Source of the DNA: JBARDN01 sp963755705
GTDB taxonomy: Bacteria; Desulfobacterota; Binatia; Binatales; Binataceae
Length of the DNA stretch: 64,000 nucleotides
Direction: 5' to 3'
Assembly: GCA_963755705.1 (NCBI GenBank)
Contig: CAVWKW010000001.1
Span: 1,860,001-1,924,000, forward strand
A program made the position numbers and the translations under genes. The notes under the pieces were generated by a model, which was given only the letters and a program-made list of their open reading frames with translations, made no database searches and had not been told where the DNA came from. This document shows positions 17,523-26,307 of the stretch, piece by piece (the first letter of the stretch is position 1; every line of letters begins with the position of its first letter).

Positions 17523-17948
17523 ATGGGCAGAGCGCGTAAGCGAAAGACCTCGAAGCGCGATAAGTACGCGAGCTTCTCCGAATCCGGCGATGAAGCCGAG
17601 GAAGATGCCGATCTTCCCAAGGACGAAGCCGGTCGGCGCAAGATCAAGCGCCAGTATGCCGAGCTTTTGGGAATCCGGATCGAAAAGCTCCGCGGCCGAA
17701 TCCTGAATCGCGAGCGAATCAACAAGACCATCGAGGGCATCTACTTCATCTGCTCCGGATGCATGAAGGTGTGCCATTCGCTCGATGACGGGCTGACCGA
17801 AGATCCCGCGAATCTGAACAACCTGTGCGGCGCATGCAGCAAACTCCAGGCCCAGGCCGCCGCGCAGGCCGCCAAAGAGGCCGCCGCCACGCCTGCACGT
17901 CCTGCCCGCCCCTCGCGCGTGCGAAAGAAGCGCGCGGCTGCGAGTTGA
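17523..17948 (+). CDS. Basic protein with central CxxC pairs, unknown function
   Basis: 141 residues. The N-terminus is strongly basic (GRARKRKTSKRDK), then acidic (DEAEEDADLPKDE). The middle has YFICSGCMKVCHSL and NLCGACSKLQAQ, forming a probable four-cysteine zinc site around residues 78-107. The C-terminus is Ala/Pro/Arg-rich and low complexity. This charge layout suggests nucleic-acid or ribosome binding. It is 12 bases after the zinc-ribbon gene, and 47 bases before secF. I do not recognise the family. Confidence 0.55.
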   Translation: MGRARKRKTSKRDKYASFSESGDEAEEDADLPKDEAGRRKIKRQYAELLGIRIEKLRGRILNRERINKTIEGIYFICSGCMKVCHSLDDGLTEDPANLNNLCGACSKLQAQAAAQAAKEAAATPARPARPSRVRKKRAAAS

Positions 17949-17995
17949 GCGCGGGCAGGGTTGTTCACAAGCCGGGGAACAGCTAAACAACTGCG

Positions 17996-18931
17996 ATGTC
18001 TTTTCAACTGATTCGTCCCGATATCAACCTTGATTTCGTCGGGAAACGACATTTCTTCGTAATCCTCTCGACCGTGATCAATATTGCGGCCGTGCTGATG
18101 TTGATCTTCGTCGGGCTCAACTATGGCGTCGATTTCGTCGGTGGCAGCGTGGTGCAGGTGCAATTCGACAAGTCCACCACCGCCAACGCGATTCGTGAGT
18201 CTCTGAAGCCGATGGGATTCGGCGAGATAACCGTCCAGGATTTCGGAGCGTCTGCCGGACATACCTACCTGCTGCGGTTTGAGAAAGTCGCCAATATCGG
18301 AAGCCTTGGCCCCAAACTCGAGGGCCAGCTCTCGAAGACGTACGGCCCCAACGGCGCCAAGGTCGTGCGGGTCGAAAGTGTGGGCGCCAAGGTCGGCGGC
18401 GATCTGCGCCGGCGCGGCTTTCTGGCGGTCATCTTCGCAACCGCATTCATGGGCGTGTTTATTGCCTTTCAGTTCAGGCATACGAGCTGGAGCTTTGGCG
18501 CGGGCGCGGTTATCGCGCTGGTGCATGACGTCCTGGTGGTCTCGCTGGCGCTGGTCATCAGCCAGTTCCAGTTCGATTTGACCACCCTTGCGGCGCTGCT
18601 GACGGTTATCGGCTATTCAGTGCATGACACCGTGATCGTGTCGGACCGGATTCGCGAGGACGCGGCCAAGCGCCGGCGCGAACCGATCTCGACGATCATG
18701 AATCGTGCGATCAACGAGACCCTGTCGCGCACTCTGCTCACCTCTGGCACCGCGATCGTGGTGTTGATCGCGCTGCTCGCGTTCGGCGGGCCGATCTTGC
18801 GTCCGTCCGCATTCACGCTGCTGGTGGGATTTATCACCGGCACTTATTCCTCGATTTATATCGCGGGCCCGGTGGTGCTCTTCTGGGAAGGGCATCATCG
18901 CGTGGGTTCGTTGTCTTCTCGCGCGGCTTAA
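17996..18931 (+). CDS. secF: Protein translocase subunit SecF
   Basis: 311 residues. The N-terminal RPDINLDFVGKRHFF leads into the first transmembrane helix and the characteristic GLNYGVDFVGGSVVQVQF start of the periplasmic domain. Five further helices follow, with the SecD/SecF motif TVIGYSVHDTVIVSDRIRE in the fourth. SecDF uses the proton motive force to pull translocating proteins into the periplasm. SecD, YajC and Tgt, which often precede it, are not in this window. Two zinc-ribbon genes are upstream instead. Confidence 0.9.
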   Translation: MSFQLIRPDINLDFVGKRHFFVILSTVINIAAVLMLIFVGLNYGVDFVGGSVVQVQFDKSTTANAIRESLKPMGFGEITVQDFGASAGHTYLLRFEKVANIGSLGPKLEGQLSKTYGPNGAKVVRVESVGAKVGGDLRRRGFLAVIFATAFMGVFIAFQFRHTSWSFGAGAVIALVHDVLVVSLALVISQFQFDLTTLAALLTVIGYSVHDTVIVSDRIREDAAKRRREPISTIMNRAINETLSRTLLTSGTAIVVLIALLAFGGPILRPSAFTLLVGFITGTYSSIYIAGPVVLFWEGHHRVGSLSSRAA

Positions 18932-18979
18932 GGCGGGCGGCGGCGCGTCCGGCGAAACATTTCGCCGAGAAAATGCCAG

Positions 18980-19291
18980 GTGGAAATTGCGCTAAAGACC
19001 GGCCGCGGGGCGTACCGGCTTCGGGAAGCCGCGCCGGCTGTGCGCAGCGGCGGCGCGACCGTGCTGACGCTTACGCTCGAGAGCGCAAACGGAATCGAGC
19101 GAGTCGCATTCAAATGCGCGATCGCCGACAATCTCGCGCTGGGCGATGATTCCACGGCGATCCTCGCGCGGCTTGCGCCGTGGATCGAGCGCGAGTTCGA
19201 GATGACGCGCGAGGCGGCGCTCAAGTCGATCCGCAGCGAGCGCAGGATGCACGAGATCGTCTTCGACGCGGCCAATCGCGGCCCGTTCTGA
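18980..19291 (+). CDS. Hypothetical protein
   Basis: 103 residues starting at a GTG. The sequence is compact, with alternating beta-like and helical segments (VLTLTLESANGIERVAFKC, then APWIEREFEMTREAALKSIR). No cysteine motif, signal peptide or membrane helix is seen. It is 48 bases after secF and 54 before the HAD gene. I do not recognise a family. The codon use matches the surrounding genes. Confidence 0.45.
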   Translation: MEIALKTGRGAYRLREAAPAVRSGGATVLTLTLESANGIERVAFKCAIADNLALGDDSTAILARLAPWIEREFEMTREAALKSIRSERRMHEIVFDAANRGPF

Positions 19292-19345
19292 TCAGGCGCG
19301 GCGCGGTTTTTCTGCCGCTGCCAGTTGCGATTACAATTGCATGCG

Positions 19346-19999
19346 ATGATCGAAGCGATTCTGTGGGACAACGACGGGGTTCTGGTCGATACCGAGAGCC
19401 TTTTCTTCGCCGCGACCCGTGACACGCTGGCGCGCGCCGAGATCATCGTCACGCGCGAAGCGTATATCGACCACGTACTCCGCAGCGGCCGCAGCCTGTT
19501 CGACGGCCTGTTGTCGCGAGGATGGGGCACTGCCGAGATCGCCGGGTTGCGTAAAGAGCGCGACGCTCAGTACGCTGAAGTGCTGCGGCGCGCGAATCTC
19601 CTTATCGCAGGAGCAGCCGAGACCGTGCGGATGCTTGCGCCGCGTTATCGGATGGCGATCGTGACCAGCTCGCTGCGCGCGCATCTGGAACTGGCGCATC
19701 GGCAAAGCGGAATCCTGTCCTTTTTCGAGACCGTGGTTGCGCGTGAGGACTACGGAAAATCGAAGCCAAGTCCCGAGCCCTATTTGACGGCGATGACACG
19801 CATGAAGCTCGCGCCGGAGCGTTGCATCGCTGTCGAGGACTCTGAGCGCGGGCTCACCGCGGCGTTGGCCGCCGGCCTGCGCTGTATTATCGCGCCCAAT
19901 GAGTTGACCCGTGGCGGCGCGTTTGACGCGGCTGCCACTATACTGCCTGATATAACCGCATTGCCGCGCGTGTTGGCGCTGATGCAGGGAGACTCATGA
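19346..19999 (+). CDS. HAD-superfamily phosphatase (beta-phosphoglucomutase-like)
   Basis: 217 residues from the ATG at 19346. HAD motif I is WDNDGVLVDTESLFF, with both catalytic Asp residues present. Motif II is the Thr/Ser of IVTSSLRAHLELA, motif III the Lys in YGKSKPSPEPY, and motif IV is the Asp pair of CIAVEDSERGL. Motif I begins DNDGVLVDTE rather than the commoner DxDGTL. The helical cap between motifs I and II places it in the subclass I beta-phosphoglucomutase and phosphoglycolate phosphatase group. The substrate is unknown. It overlaps the next gene by four bases and is probably translationally coupled. Confidence 0.85.
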   Translation: MIEAILWDNDGVLVDTESLFFAATRDTLARAEIIVTREAYIDHVLRSGRSLFDGLLSRGWGTAEIAGLRKERDAQYAEVLRRANLLIAGAAETVRMLAPRYRMAIVTSSLRAHLELAHRQSGILSFFETVVAREDYGKSKPSPEPYLTAMTRMKLAPERCIAVEDSERGLTAALAAGLRCIIAPNELTRGGAFDAAATILPDITALPRVLALMQGDS

Positions 20000-20490
20000 T
20001 GAAGCAGCCTGAAATTCGTCCCGCTCGCGAGTCTGACATTTCAGAGTTGGCCCGACTGGTCGCCGCGCTTGCGGCATATGAAGAAGCGCTGGACGAGCGC
20101 GCGCGGTTTGATTGGGATTCGATTCGCCAGGCGCCCGAATGGATGCGCGCGGTGCTGGCACGAGAGCATCACGCGGTCTGGGTCGCCGACGCGGGCGCGG
20201 GCCATCTGGCTGGTCATCTGTGGGTCAGGCTCAAGCGGCGGCACGAGGGCGAACGTCCGGCCGAGATCGGATATATCAGTCAGGCTTTTTTGGAAGAGAG
20301 CTTTCGAGGACACGGGCTGATGAAGCCGATGCTCGCGGAAGCCTTCGACTGGTTTCGCGCCAAAGGTATCGAGCGGATCACTCTGAGCGTGCTGCATCGC
20401 AACTGGCTAGGCGCCGAGGCATGGCATCGCCTCGGTTTTTCGTCATGGCGCGAGGAGCGCATGATGGTCCTGAAATCGCGCTCGGAGTGA
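19996..20490 (+). CDS. GNAT-family N-acetyltransferase
   Basis: 164 residues starting ATGATG, overlapping the HAD gene by an ATGA. The GNAT fold is visible as IRPARESDISELARLVA, then the acetyl-CoA-binding segment FLEESFRGHGLMKPMLAEAF and the C-terminal VLHRNWLGAEAWHRLGFSSW. The pyrophosphate-binding loop here is RGHG followed by LM. The substrate is unknown. It is followed by a gene-free 630-base gap. Confidence 0.8.
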   Translation: MMKQPEIRPARESDISELARLVAALAAYEEALDERARFDWDSIRQAPEWMRAVLAREHHAVWVADAGAGHLAGHLWVRLKRRHEGERPAEIGYISQAFLEESFRGHGLMKPMLAEAFDWFRAKGIERITLSVLHRNWLGAEAWHRLGFSSWREERMMVLKSRSE

Positions 20491-21120
20491 CGCCGGCGCA
20501 AATTCCTTTTTTTGATCGCGTAATCTGATTTCCACATCGCGGCCAAAAGGATGTTATCGGATTAGATAACAGGTCTTCTGGCCGGATTGGTGTGATCCTC
20601 TTTAGCTTATCCTGCAATAACTGTTTCCGTTGCGTTTGATGGGATACGGGACGCCACCACGCGGGACGGATTGTCATTCACAAACACATGACCGCGATCT
20701 GAGCGACCACGAGCGCTCGGAAGATTTGCCGACCAGCGCCAACGGGACGGTGGTCATAGCCCGCCGCACCGTGCCACTACAAGCTATTGTCCAGATCGAT
20801 TACTCATTTGGCTGCACCGCGTATTACCTATTGTAGTGTCGGCACGCCTGAAAGAAATTATCTTTCGAATCTGACTAATTTGATATTTCATACTTGACTT
20901 TGATTTCCTCTGTACCTATCCTCGCTCCGACTCGCGCGGACAATCTTCAAATACCTATTCGCGTGAGTACTAGTTAATAGTCTCGTTGGCTCTGATGACA
21001 GCAGCCCGATTCGATTGGGCGGCCGACGCATTGGTTTGCCCGGCGGGCGGGTTCCGGAGCAGGCGCCAGAGAGAAAAAGCCTGCAAGCAGGCGCGCGTGC
21101 GCCTCGCGTGGTGGAGAATC
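20491..21120. other. 630-base intergenic region with a hairpin
   Basis: No convincing gene is seen on either strand. GGCCAAAAG at 20541-20549 pairs with CTTCTGGCC at 20575-20583, and inside it GTTATC pairs with GATAAC, making an interrupted hairpin. It could stop transcription from the GNAT gene, although no T-tract follows. The stretch 20830-20960 is clearly more AT-rich than its surroundings and holds a promoter-like site for the beta-helix gene. Confidence 0.5.
20894..20922 (+). promoter_or_regulatory. Candidate sigma-70 promoter
   Basis: TTGACT at 20894-20899 and TATCCT at 20917-20922 are separated by 17 bases within an AT-rich stretch. If active it would transcribe the beta-helix protein gene with a leader of about 190 bases. 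The assignment comes from sequence alone. Confidence 0.3.
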
Positions 21121-22452
21121 ATGGGAGCAAAGAGTTTTGTAGTGGCTTTGATCGGGTTGGGGATAGTGGCCTTCGGCGTCTCGAATGCCGGCGCGCAGGT
21201 AACCCCGGTGATTGCGTCGTGTAGCTATTACGTCGCGCTGACCGGTTCTGACAGTTCGGCGGGCACGCAAGCCTCGCCATTCCGCACCATTCAGCACTCG
21301 GTGAATTCTTTGGGCTCGGCCGGCGGTACCATCTGTATCGAGGATGCCGGCCCGTATGCTGAAGCGGTCACACTGTCAGCTTCGGGAACCGCGGGCAGAT
21401 GGCTCGCAATCCGCGGGATCGCGGCGGCGCGAGCGGAAATCTCGCCACCGAGCAGCGGTTCCTTCGCCATCAATATCAATTCGCAATCGTACATTGCGAT
21501 CGAGCACGTTCAGATCAACGGTGGCGAAATTGGAATCGTGTCGTCGGGCGGTGGAAGCCATTGGTACGTCGGCGACGACGAGATCGAGAACGCGAGTGGA
21601 AGCGGCGTTCAATTGAACAACGGCGACTACCTGACCATCGTGGGAAGCCTGGTGCATAACAACGCCGCGACGTGGAGCAACGACGGTTCCGGCATTTCAG
21701 TGTACGAACCGACTCAACTCGATAGCTCCGCGGGAACGCACGTCTATATCGGCGCGAACTTCGTCTACGACAATTCCAATCCTTCGGGAGGAACCGACGG
21801 CAACGGCATCCTGCTCGATTCGTTCGCCGATTCCGGATTTACCGCTTCTTCGCTGATCGAGAACAATGTCGGCTACAGCAACGCGAGCGCTTGCATCAAA
21901 GTGTACGCCAATGGCGGCGCACCAACGCTGATACGGAATAATACCTGCTACAAGAATCAGCAATTGATAACGCAGTATACCTGGCGCGGAGAGATCTCTC
22001 TCGAATACTCGGACGATGTAACTACAGTGAACAATATCTTGTGGTTTGACCCGACGGCGGATTCGAGCAACTCGGCCTATCTCGACGGGGGCGATTCAGG
22101 CCCCGCCAACGTCGCGGTGTCGAACTTGTCTTACGGAGGTTCCGGGTCATCGAATCCCGACTTGGTGAGTCCGCCATCCAATATGCGACTGCAGTCCGGC
22201 AGCCCCGCGATTGGATCCGGGACCACCGCTTATGGAATCCCAACCCTCGATATAACCGGCGCGGCCAGATCAACCAAATCGGTTGATATCGGCGCGTATG
22301 CTTTCGGTGCGGCCTCTGCGACGCCCACTCCTGCGGCGACGGTGACTCCGACACCGGTCGCCACACCTACCGCACGACCTACTGCCACTGCTACTCAGGC
22401 TCCGACCCCGACGCCTACTCGAACACCCTTTGGACGGGGGCATCGACGGTAG
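21121..22452 (+). CDS. Secreted right-handed beta-helix protein with Pro/Thr tail
   Basis: 443 residues from the ATG at 21121 with a GGAG site upstream. A signal peptide (VVALIGLGIVAFGVSNAGA) starts it. The body opens with YYVALTGSDSSAGTQASPF, the typical start of parallel beta-helix repeat proteins (choice-of-anchor or DUF1565 type). Repeated N/V/I-rich coils follow, such as VQINGGEIGIVSSGG, GVQLNNGDYLTIV and LIENNVGYSNAS. It ends with an approximately 40-residue linker of Thr-Pro repeats and RGHRR. Secreted beta-helix proteins are often polysaccharide lyases or adhesins. No lyase catalytic set is obvious. A terminator follows. Confidence 0.8.
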   Translation: MGAKSFVVALIGLGIVAFGVSNAGAQVTPVIASCSYYVALTGSDSSAGTQASPFRTIQHSVNSLGSAGGTICIEDAGPYAEAVTLSASGTAGRWLAIRGIAAARAEISPPSSGSFAININSQSYIAIEHVQINGGEIGIVSSGGGSHWYVGDDEIENASGSGVQLNNGDYLTIVGSLVHNNAATWSNDGSGISVYEPTQLDSSAGTHVYIGANFVYDNSNPSGGTDGNGILLDSFADSGFTASSLIENNVGYSNASACIKVYANGGAPTLIRNNTCYKNQQLITQYTWRGEISLEYSDDVTTVNNILWFDPTADSSNSAYLDGGDSGPANVAVSNLSYGGSGSSNPDLVSPPSNMRLQSGSPAIGSGTTAYGIPTLDITGAARSTKSVDIGAYAFGAASATPTPAATVTPTPVATPTARPTATATQAPTPTPTRTPFGRGHRR

Positions 22453-22544
22453 GCGACGGATATGGTTACGGCGCCAGCCTTGGAGCGCTCGGTTCGGGAG
22501 GAGAGCCGGTTGTATTACGAAGACCTCTAAAGGGCAAAGTGGCA

Positions 22545-22577
22545 GGGAGGAGTGGCGTCGAACCGCTCCTCCCTTTC
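22545..22577 (+). terminator. Rho-independent terminator after the beta-helix gene
   Basis: GGGAGGAGTGG at 22545-22555 pairs with CCGCTCCTCCC at 22563-22573, followed by TTTCT. The Mu-like element's target duplication starts eight bases further on. Confidence 0.75.
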
Positions 22578-22580
22578 TGG

Positions 22581-22585
22581 CCCCC
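22581..22585. repeat. Target-site duplication, left copy
   Basis: CCCCC directly before the first TG of the Mu-like element. It matches CCCCC at 35224-35228 directly after the element. Five bases is the duplication length made by phage Mu transposition. A homopolymer is weaker proof than a mixed sequence, but both copies abut the terminal repeats exactly. Confidence 0.7.
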
Positions 22586-22635
22586 TGTGGCGGATCACAT
22601 GGTTTGGCACCGGCGGATCACATAGTTTGGCACCG
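22586..22635. repeat. Mu-like element left terminus with two transposase-site repeats
   Basis: The terminus has TGTGGC, then a 22-base repeat at 22592-22613 and a second at 22615-22635 with one mismatch over 21 bases. The starts are 23 bases apart in the same orientation, as the R1 and R2 sites are in phage Mu. No clear third site is seen. The matching site at the other end of the element is inverted at 35196-35217. Confidence 0.85.
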
Positions 22636-22739
22636 ACAGGATCGGGGCAAGAGCGCAAGATGGCCGCGGGAAAAGAGCAGGTTTAGACCGGTCAGGGGCA
22701 TTAGCTACGCTACTTTTAGTGAGGCACCCATAGAGCCAT

Positions 22740-23174
22740 TCAGTCGGGAATTATCTTGAGGCCGGGAGCGATGCGGAAGCCGTTCGCGCGAAGGAAATCG
22801 GCGTCAGATTGACGCATCGGCGCGCCTTCCTCGACTGGCCGGAGAGCGTCATCGTTCGAATCTCGCAACCATTCGGTTTCCGGCTGCTCTAGCTTTTTGC
22901 GGAGTCTCATTCTCACCCATTCTGGATCCCAACCGAGCGCGGCGCAAACCTCCGCGAACGAGACGGGCGCTTGGTAATCCTGGTCGAATAGCCAGAGGCG
23001 CGCAGCCGCAGCCCGCCGCCCGCGAAGGCTTTTCGGATGGCGGCCGATGCCGTTGCGCGAGTCATCGAGTGCGCCTTCAAGAACCGCTCGGAACAAGCGC
23101 CGGACCGACGCGGTTTCGATATTCCCGCGGGCCGCGCCACTATTCGCGACCAGCGGGCTGTGAAACCTCCCCAC
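22740..23174 (-). CDS. Element gene with a conserved WxxxxDxxxxxSFxxVC domain
   Basis: 144 residues, unknown function. The middle holds LWLFDQDYQAPVSFAEVC followed by WDPEWVRMRLRKKLE. The same pattern, W-I/L-x5-D-x6-S-F-x2-V-C-x2-L-x3-P-E-x2-R-x2-L-R-K, occurs in the host protein encoded at 40276-40893. The tail after it differs. The second half of the motif looks like a helix-turn-helix, so DNA binding is possible. It is the last gene on the minus strand before the element terminus, just after the tape measure gene. The position corresponds to where tail or accessory genes lie in Mu. Confidence 0.6.
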   Translation of the reverse strand: MGRFHSPLVANSGAARGNIETASVRRLFRAVLEGALDDSRNGIGRHPKSLRGRRAAAARLWLFDQDYQAPVSFAEVCAALGWDPEWVRMRLRKKLEQPETEWLRDSNDDALRPVEEGAPMRQSDADFLRANGFRIAPGLKIIPD

Positions 23175-23183
23175 TTCCCTGCG

Positions 23184-25208
23184 TCAGAAGTTTCGGCGCG
23201 CGCGATGAGCTTGCTCGCTCTCCATCATGTCCCAGAGCTCGCGGCTGTGCTGGCGAAGCACCGACATGAGTTCCTTGAAATCCGTCCCTGGTCCCGCCTG
23301 GATGTTCGGCGCGTAGTTAATTGTCACGTTCCCGCCGGCGCCAGAGCCTCCAGAGCGACCAGGCGCATACGATGACGCCCCGATACCCGGCGATATGCGA
23401 GGCGCGACGCGTGGCCCGGCGAACGCGGCGCCCGCGAGCATCGGCGAGAGCGTCAATGGCACCGCCAGCGCGATCGCGCGTGAGACGCGAGTCATCGCCG
23501 CGAGCGCCGGCGCCGGTTTCATTGAATCCGCGATCGTCTCGATGATGCGGACGTGATGGAGCTGCGTGAGCGGTCCGGCTTTCGCCGGCGAGAACGGGAG
23601 GTAAGACCGGATTTTGTCGGCGACATGAGAAATCGCCTTCTCGGCCCATACCGCCCCGGCCATAATTCCGCGTCCGATCTCTTTCACGATATGCACGCCG
23701 GCGGCGTACATCGCTGAACCGAGCTTTTCGATAGCGCTCCAATGTTTATAAAGCTCGTAGATCGCGACCGAGAGCGCCGCAACGCCGATGATGAGAAGGC
23801 CGATGGGGTTCGCATCCATCGCCGCGTTGACCAGCCATTGCGCCGCCGACCAAACCTTCGTCGCGATCGATGTTAGTCTCACTGCTCTCGAGAATGCGGC
23901 GACAGCCGGTACAAAGCTAGCGAAGCCCATCAGCGCGCCCGACGCGATCGCCAGACCACCGCCGAGCAACAATACCGAGGAGGCCACCGCTGCCGAGAGA
24001 GCCGCGAATTTCACCCACGCCGGATGCGCCGACATTATGCCGGTTGACCAAGTTACCACTTCCGTCAAATAGGTCACGAGCTTTCCGGCCGGTCCCATCA
24101 ACTGATTGCCTATCGCGGTTTTGAAGTCCTCCCAAGCCGCTGCGGCTCTTCCTATCTGAATGTCCCATCCGGCGCTGCGTGCTGAGAATGCCGCATCGAG
24201 CGCTCCCTGTGAATGTCCGAGCGCCTCGACGGTGGCTTTGTATTCCTTGGTTTTGTCAAGCAGCAAAGCCACACCACGAATTGACCGCTCGGAAAATCCG
24301 AGCGCGTGAAGGCGGCGACCCTCCTCTACGGCGCTCAGCCCCTTCATAGTGTCGCCGATGCGGGCAACGGTTTTCTGTAAGTCGATTCCGCCTTGCGCCG
24401 TCTGTGTGACGTAACTTGCGAGCTTGCCTCCAGTTTGGATCTTGCTGACCAGCTCCTCAAATGCGGTGCCAGCTTCGGCGCCATGCAGATTCAGATTGAG
24501 AACGGCGAGCGCGCCGGCCATATCGTTGAAGGAAATGCCGGCGGTCTTCGCGAGCGGGATTGCGTACTGCATCGCGTTCGATACTTCCGAAATATCGTGG
24601 AACGCATACTGAGTTTGCAGCTTCGTCATCGTATCCGCGAAGGCAGCCATCTGCATCTGCGCATTCTTGGTCTTGTCGCCGAAGTCCTGATAGACCGTGG
24701 TCATCAGCCGGGTCGTCGGCTCGAGCTGTGATTGCGCGTCGGCGAGCGATCGAGTGGTAGCGATCGTCAACTTGCTTGCGATAGTCATCGCGGCGAGCGC
24801 CTGCGTATGGTTGAGCATATTCGACCGCGCGATGTAGTACGCCTCACCTTCCTGGACCGCGGAGAGCCCCGACGCCACCGACGCTTTTTGCATTGCCTCC
24901 TTCACCTGGACCAGGTGCGCCGCTGTGGCGACGCCGTCATTCAGCGACGTCGCGACATGGGTGATCTCAGTCTGCATCGCGGCTGAGGCAGTCACGAAAC
25001 TACGCATCGCGAGCAACCCGGCACCGCCGATCGCAGCCATGCCGCCGCCAATCAGCGCGAGGTTGGTCCCGGCTTCGCGCCACCTGGCGGTGTTCGCAAC
25101 CGACTCGTTGAGCTTCTTGATATTCCCTTCGATATTCTTCAGGACCGGAGAGACATAATCGGTCGCCGAGAACTTGAAGCCGAAGAGAAATTCGCGAACG
25201 GTTGACAT
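23184..25208 (-). CDS. Phage tail tape measure protein
   Basis: 674 residues. The first half is typical of TP901-type tape measure proteins: FKFSATDYVSPVLKNIEGN, then glycine/alanine-rich helices with membrane-like segments (LALIGGGMAAIGGAGLLAM). Heptad-like stretches such as ATTRSLADAQSQLEPTTRLM and GISFNDMAGALAVLNLNLHGAEAGTAFEELV follow. Two further hydrophobic helices lie around residues 400-490, and the C-terminus is glycine-rich. Tape measure proteins set tail length and carry channel-forming segments. Here the protein is about average length for short-tailed siphophages or myophages. It is the only structural protein recognised in the element. Confidence 0.85.
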   Translation of the reverse strand: MSTVREFLFGFKFSATDYVSPVLKNIEGNIKKLNESVANTARWREAGTNLALIGGGMAAIGGAGLLAMRSFVTASAAMQTEITHVATSLNDGVATAAHLVQVKEAMQKASVASGLSAVQEGEAYYIARSNMLNHTQALAAMTIASKLTIATTRSLADAQSQLEPTTRLMTTVYQDFGDKTKNAQMQMAAFADTMTKLQTQYAFHDISEVSNAMQYAIPLAKTAGISFNDMAGALAVLNLNLHGAEAGTAFEELVSKIQTGGKLASYVTQTAQGGIDLQKTVARIGDTMKGLSAVEEGRRLHALGFSERSIRGVALLLDKTKEYKATVEALGHSQGALDAAFSARSAGWDIQIGRAAAAWEDFKTAIGNQLMGPAGKLVTYLTEVVTWSTGIMSAHPAWVKFAALSAAVASSVLLLGGGLAIASGALMGFASFVPAVAAFSRAVRLTSIATKVWSAAQWLVNAAMDANPIGLLIIGVAALSVAIYELYKHWSAIEKLGSAMYAAGVHIVKEIGRGIMAGAVWAEKAISHVADKIRSYLPFSPAKAGPLTQLHHVRIIETIADSMKPAPALAAMTRVSRAIALAVPLTLSPMLAGAAFAGPRVAPRISPGIGASSYAPGRSGGSGAGGNVTINYAPNIQAGPGTDFKELMSVLRQHSRELWDMMESEQAHRARRNF

Positions 25209-25211
25209 GGG

Positions 25212-25523
25212 TTAGCTCCGTCGCATCCAGGATGTCCGGTCGGAAGTTCTCTGTGTTTCCTCTACGAGTCGCTCGATCGAAAGCTTGAACTGTTCGGTGC
25301 CGCGGATGGCCGATGCAAAATTTTTGCGGAAGCCCGGTGTCATCTTCAGAAGGCCGACGCCGACGAACTCATCATCGCTGGGAGCGAGCGGGATTTCATT
25401 GAGGCGCCGGACGGCCGCGATAGACGCGGCGAGCGGGACCGCCAGACTCTCCAGCTCGGCGACCAGCGCCGCCACGCCGCTTCGCACGCATAGCCCCGCC
25501 GGTACCCATTTGCGATCGCTCAT
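25212..25523 (-). CDS. Hypothetical element protein upstream of the tape measure gene
   Basis: 103 residues, starting MSDRKW. It is followed three bases later by the tape measure gene. The position and size match the tail assembly chaperone usually found just before tape measure genes, but no frameshift signal is seen and the sequence is not recognised. Its leader, 25516-25536, recurs at 26314-26334 with one mismatch. That second copy leads into a truncated reading frame (MSDQE then stop). Confidence 0.5.
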   Translation of the reverse strand: MSDRKWVPAGLCVRSGVAALVAELESLAVPLAASIAAVRRLNEIPLAPSDDEFVGVGLLKMTPGFRKNFASAIRGTEQFKLSIERLVEETQRTSDRTSWMRRS

Positions 25524-25542
25524 GATTCCACCGCTGAACCTT

Positions 25543-26307
25543 TTAAGTCAGAACATACAACCATAAGGAGAACCGACGTATGGGGCAGCGGCAGCCTTGA
25601 ACGACGCGATCGCACCGCCCCATGGCTCGGCTGCACTCGATTGCTGAAATCCCGCCGCGTAGGAACCAGTCGCGGACGAAATATAAATTCCGCAAATCTT
25701 CAAGTGTCGGAAGAATCAAAATACCCTCAGGGGATTTTGATCGGCGGTCGCCGCCCTGCGCGGCGCGATCGCCATGAATCTTCGCTTCGGCTAGAATCTC
25801 GCCGGCGCGGCGCTCGGAGCGCATCCGCAGTTCGGACGCGAGGATCGCCATTTCGGAGTCTTTGGCGGCGGAAGCGTAGGCGCGCAGCGCAGTCGCCTTG
25901 TCGCGAATCGACTTGGCTTCGTACACGGTGATGAGACATCCTCCGACGAACGTCTGTCCACTGGTTTCAGTGACCAGCGCGTTGCCAGAGCTTCCGGCCG
26001 TGGCACTTGAGCACCACCACATGTCCACGTAGCCGTCGATCCGTGTGTTAGGCACTTCCTGCCATGTGCAGGGATTTACCCCACCGGTGGTGTTCGCGAT
26101 GCTCGTAATTCGGATCCCCGTGCCGCCGTTGTTGAGCAACCCGAGGAACACGAACGCCTCGCCGCCCGAAGTGGCCGGAGTCGGGAGATTGATCGTGTTG
26201 CCAGTTTGATTTTCGGTGCACGCGGTATCGGAGACGGTAATAGTGGCGCGCGCGGGACGCGCGAGGCCGAGCACTAGAAAGATGGCCAGTATAATTTTTC
26301 GTTTCAT
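25543..26307 (-). CDS. Chimeric element gene: secreted domain fused to a methyltransferase N-terminal segment
   Basis: 254 residues. Residues 1 to about 128 form a secreted or tail-like beta domain with a signal peptide (KRKIILAIFLVLGLARPARA) and Cys pairs. From about residue 130 the sequence switches to VYEAKSIRDKATALRAYASA, AILASELRMRSERRAGEILAEAK, and on to ILPTLEDLRN. This is closely similar to the N-terminal region of the adenine methyltransferase at 28787-29743 (DEAKSIRDKATALRAYAASA, EILASELRMRSERRAGEILI). After about residue 205 the tail reads as non-native. It is flanked by short direct repeats. I infer recombination between phage genes; it may not be functional. Confidence 0.6.
   Translation of the reverse strand: MKRKIILAIFLVLGLARPARATITVSDTACTENQTGNTINLPTPATSGGEAFVFLGLLNNGGTGIRITSIANTTGGVNPCTWQEVPNTRIDGYVDMWWCSSATAGSSGNALVTETSGQTFVGGCLITVYEAKSIRDKATALRAYASAAKDSEMAILASELRMRSERRAGEILAEAKIHGDRAAQGGDRRSKSPEGILILPTLEDLRNLYFVRDWFLRGGISAIECSRAMGRCDRVVQGCRCPIRRFSLWLYVLT

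Noticed and set aside
20630..20836. 68-residue plus-strand frame in the intergenic gap
   Set aside because: No ribosome site and no recognisable sequence; local composition does not look coding.
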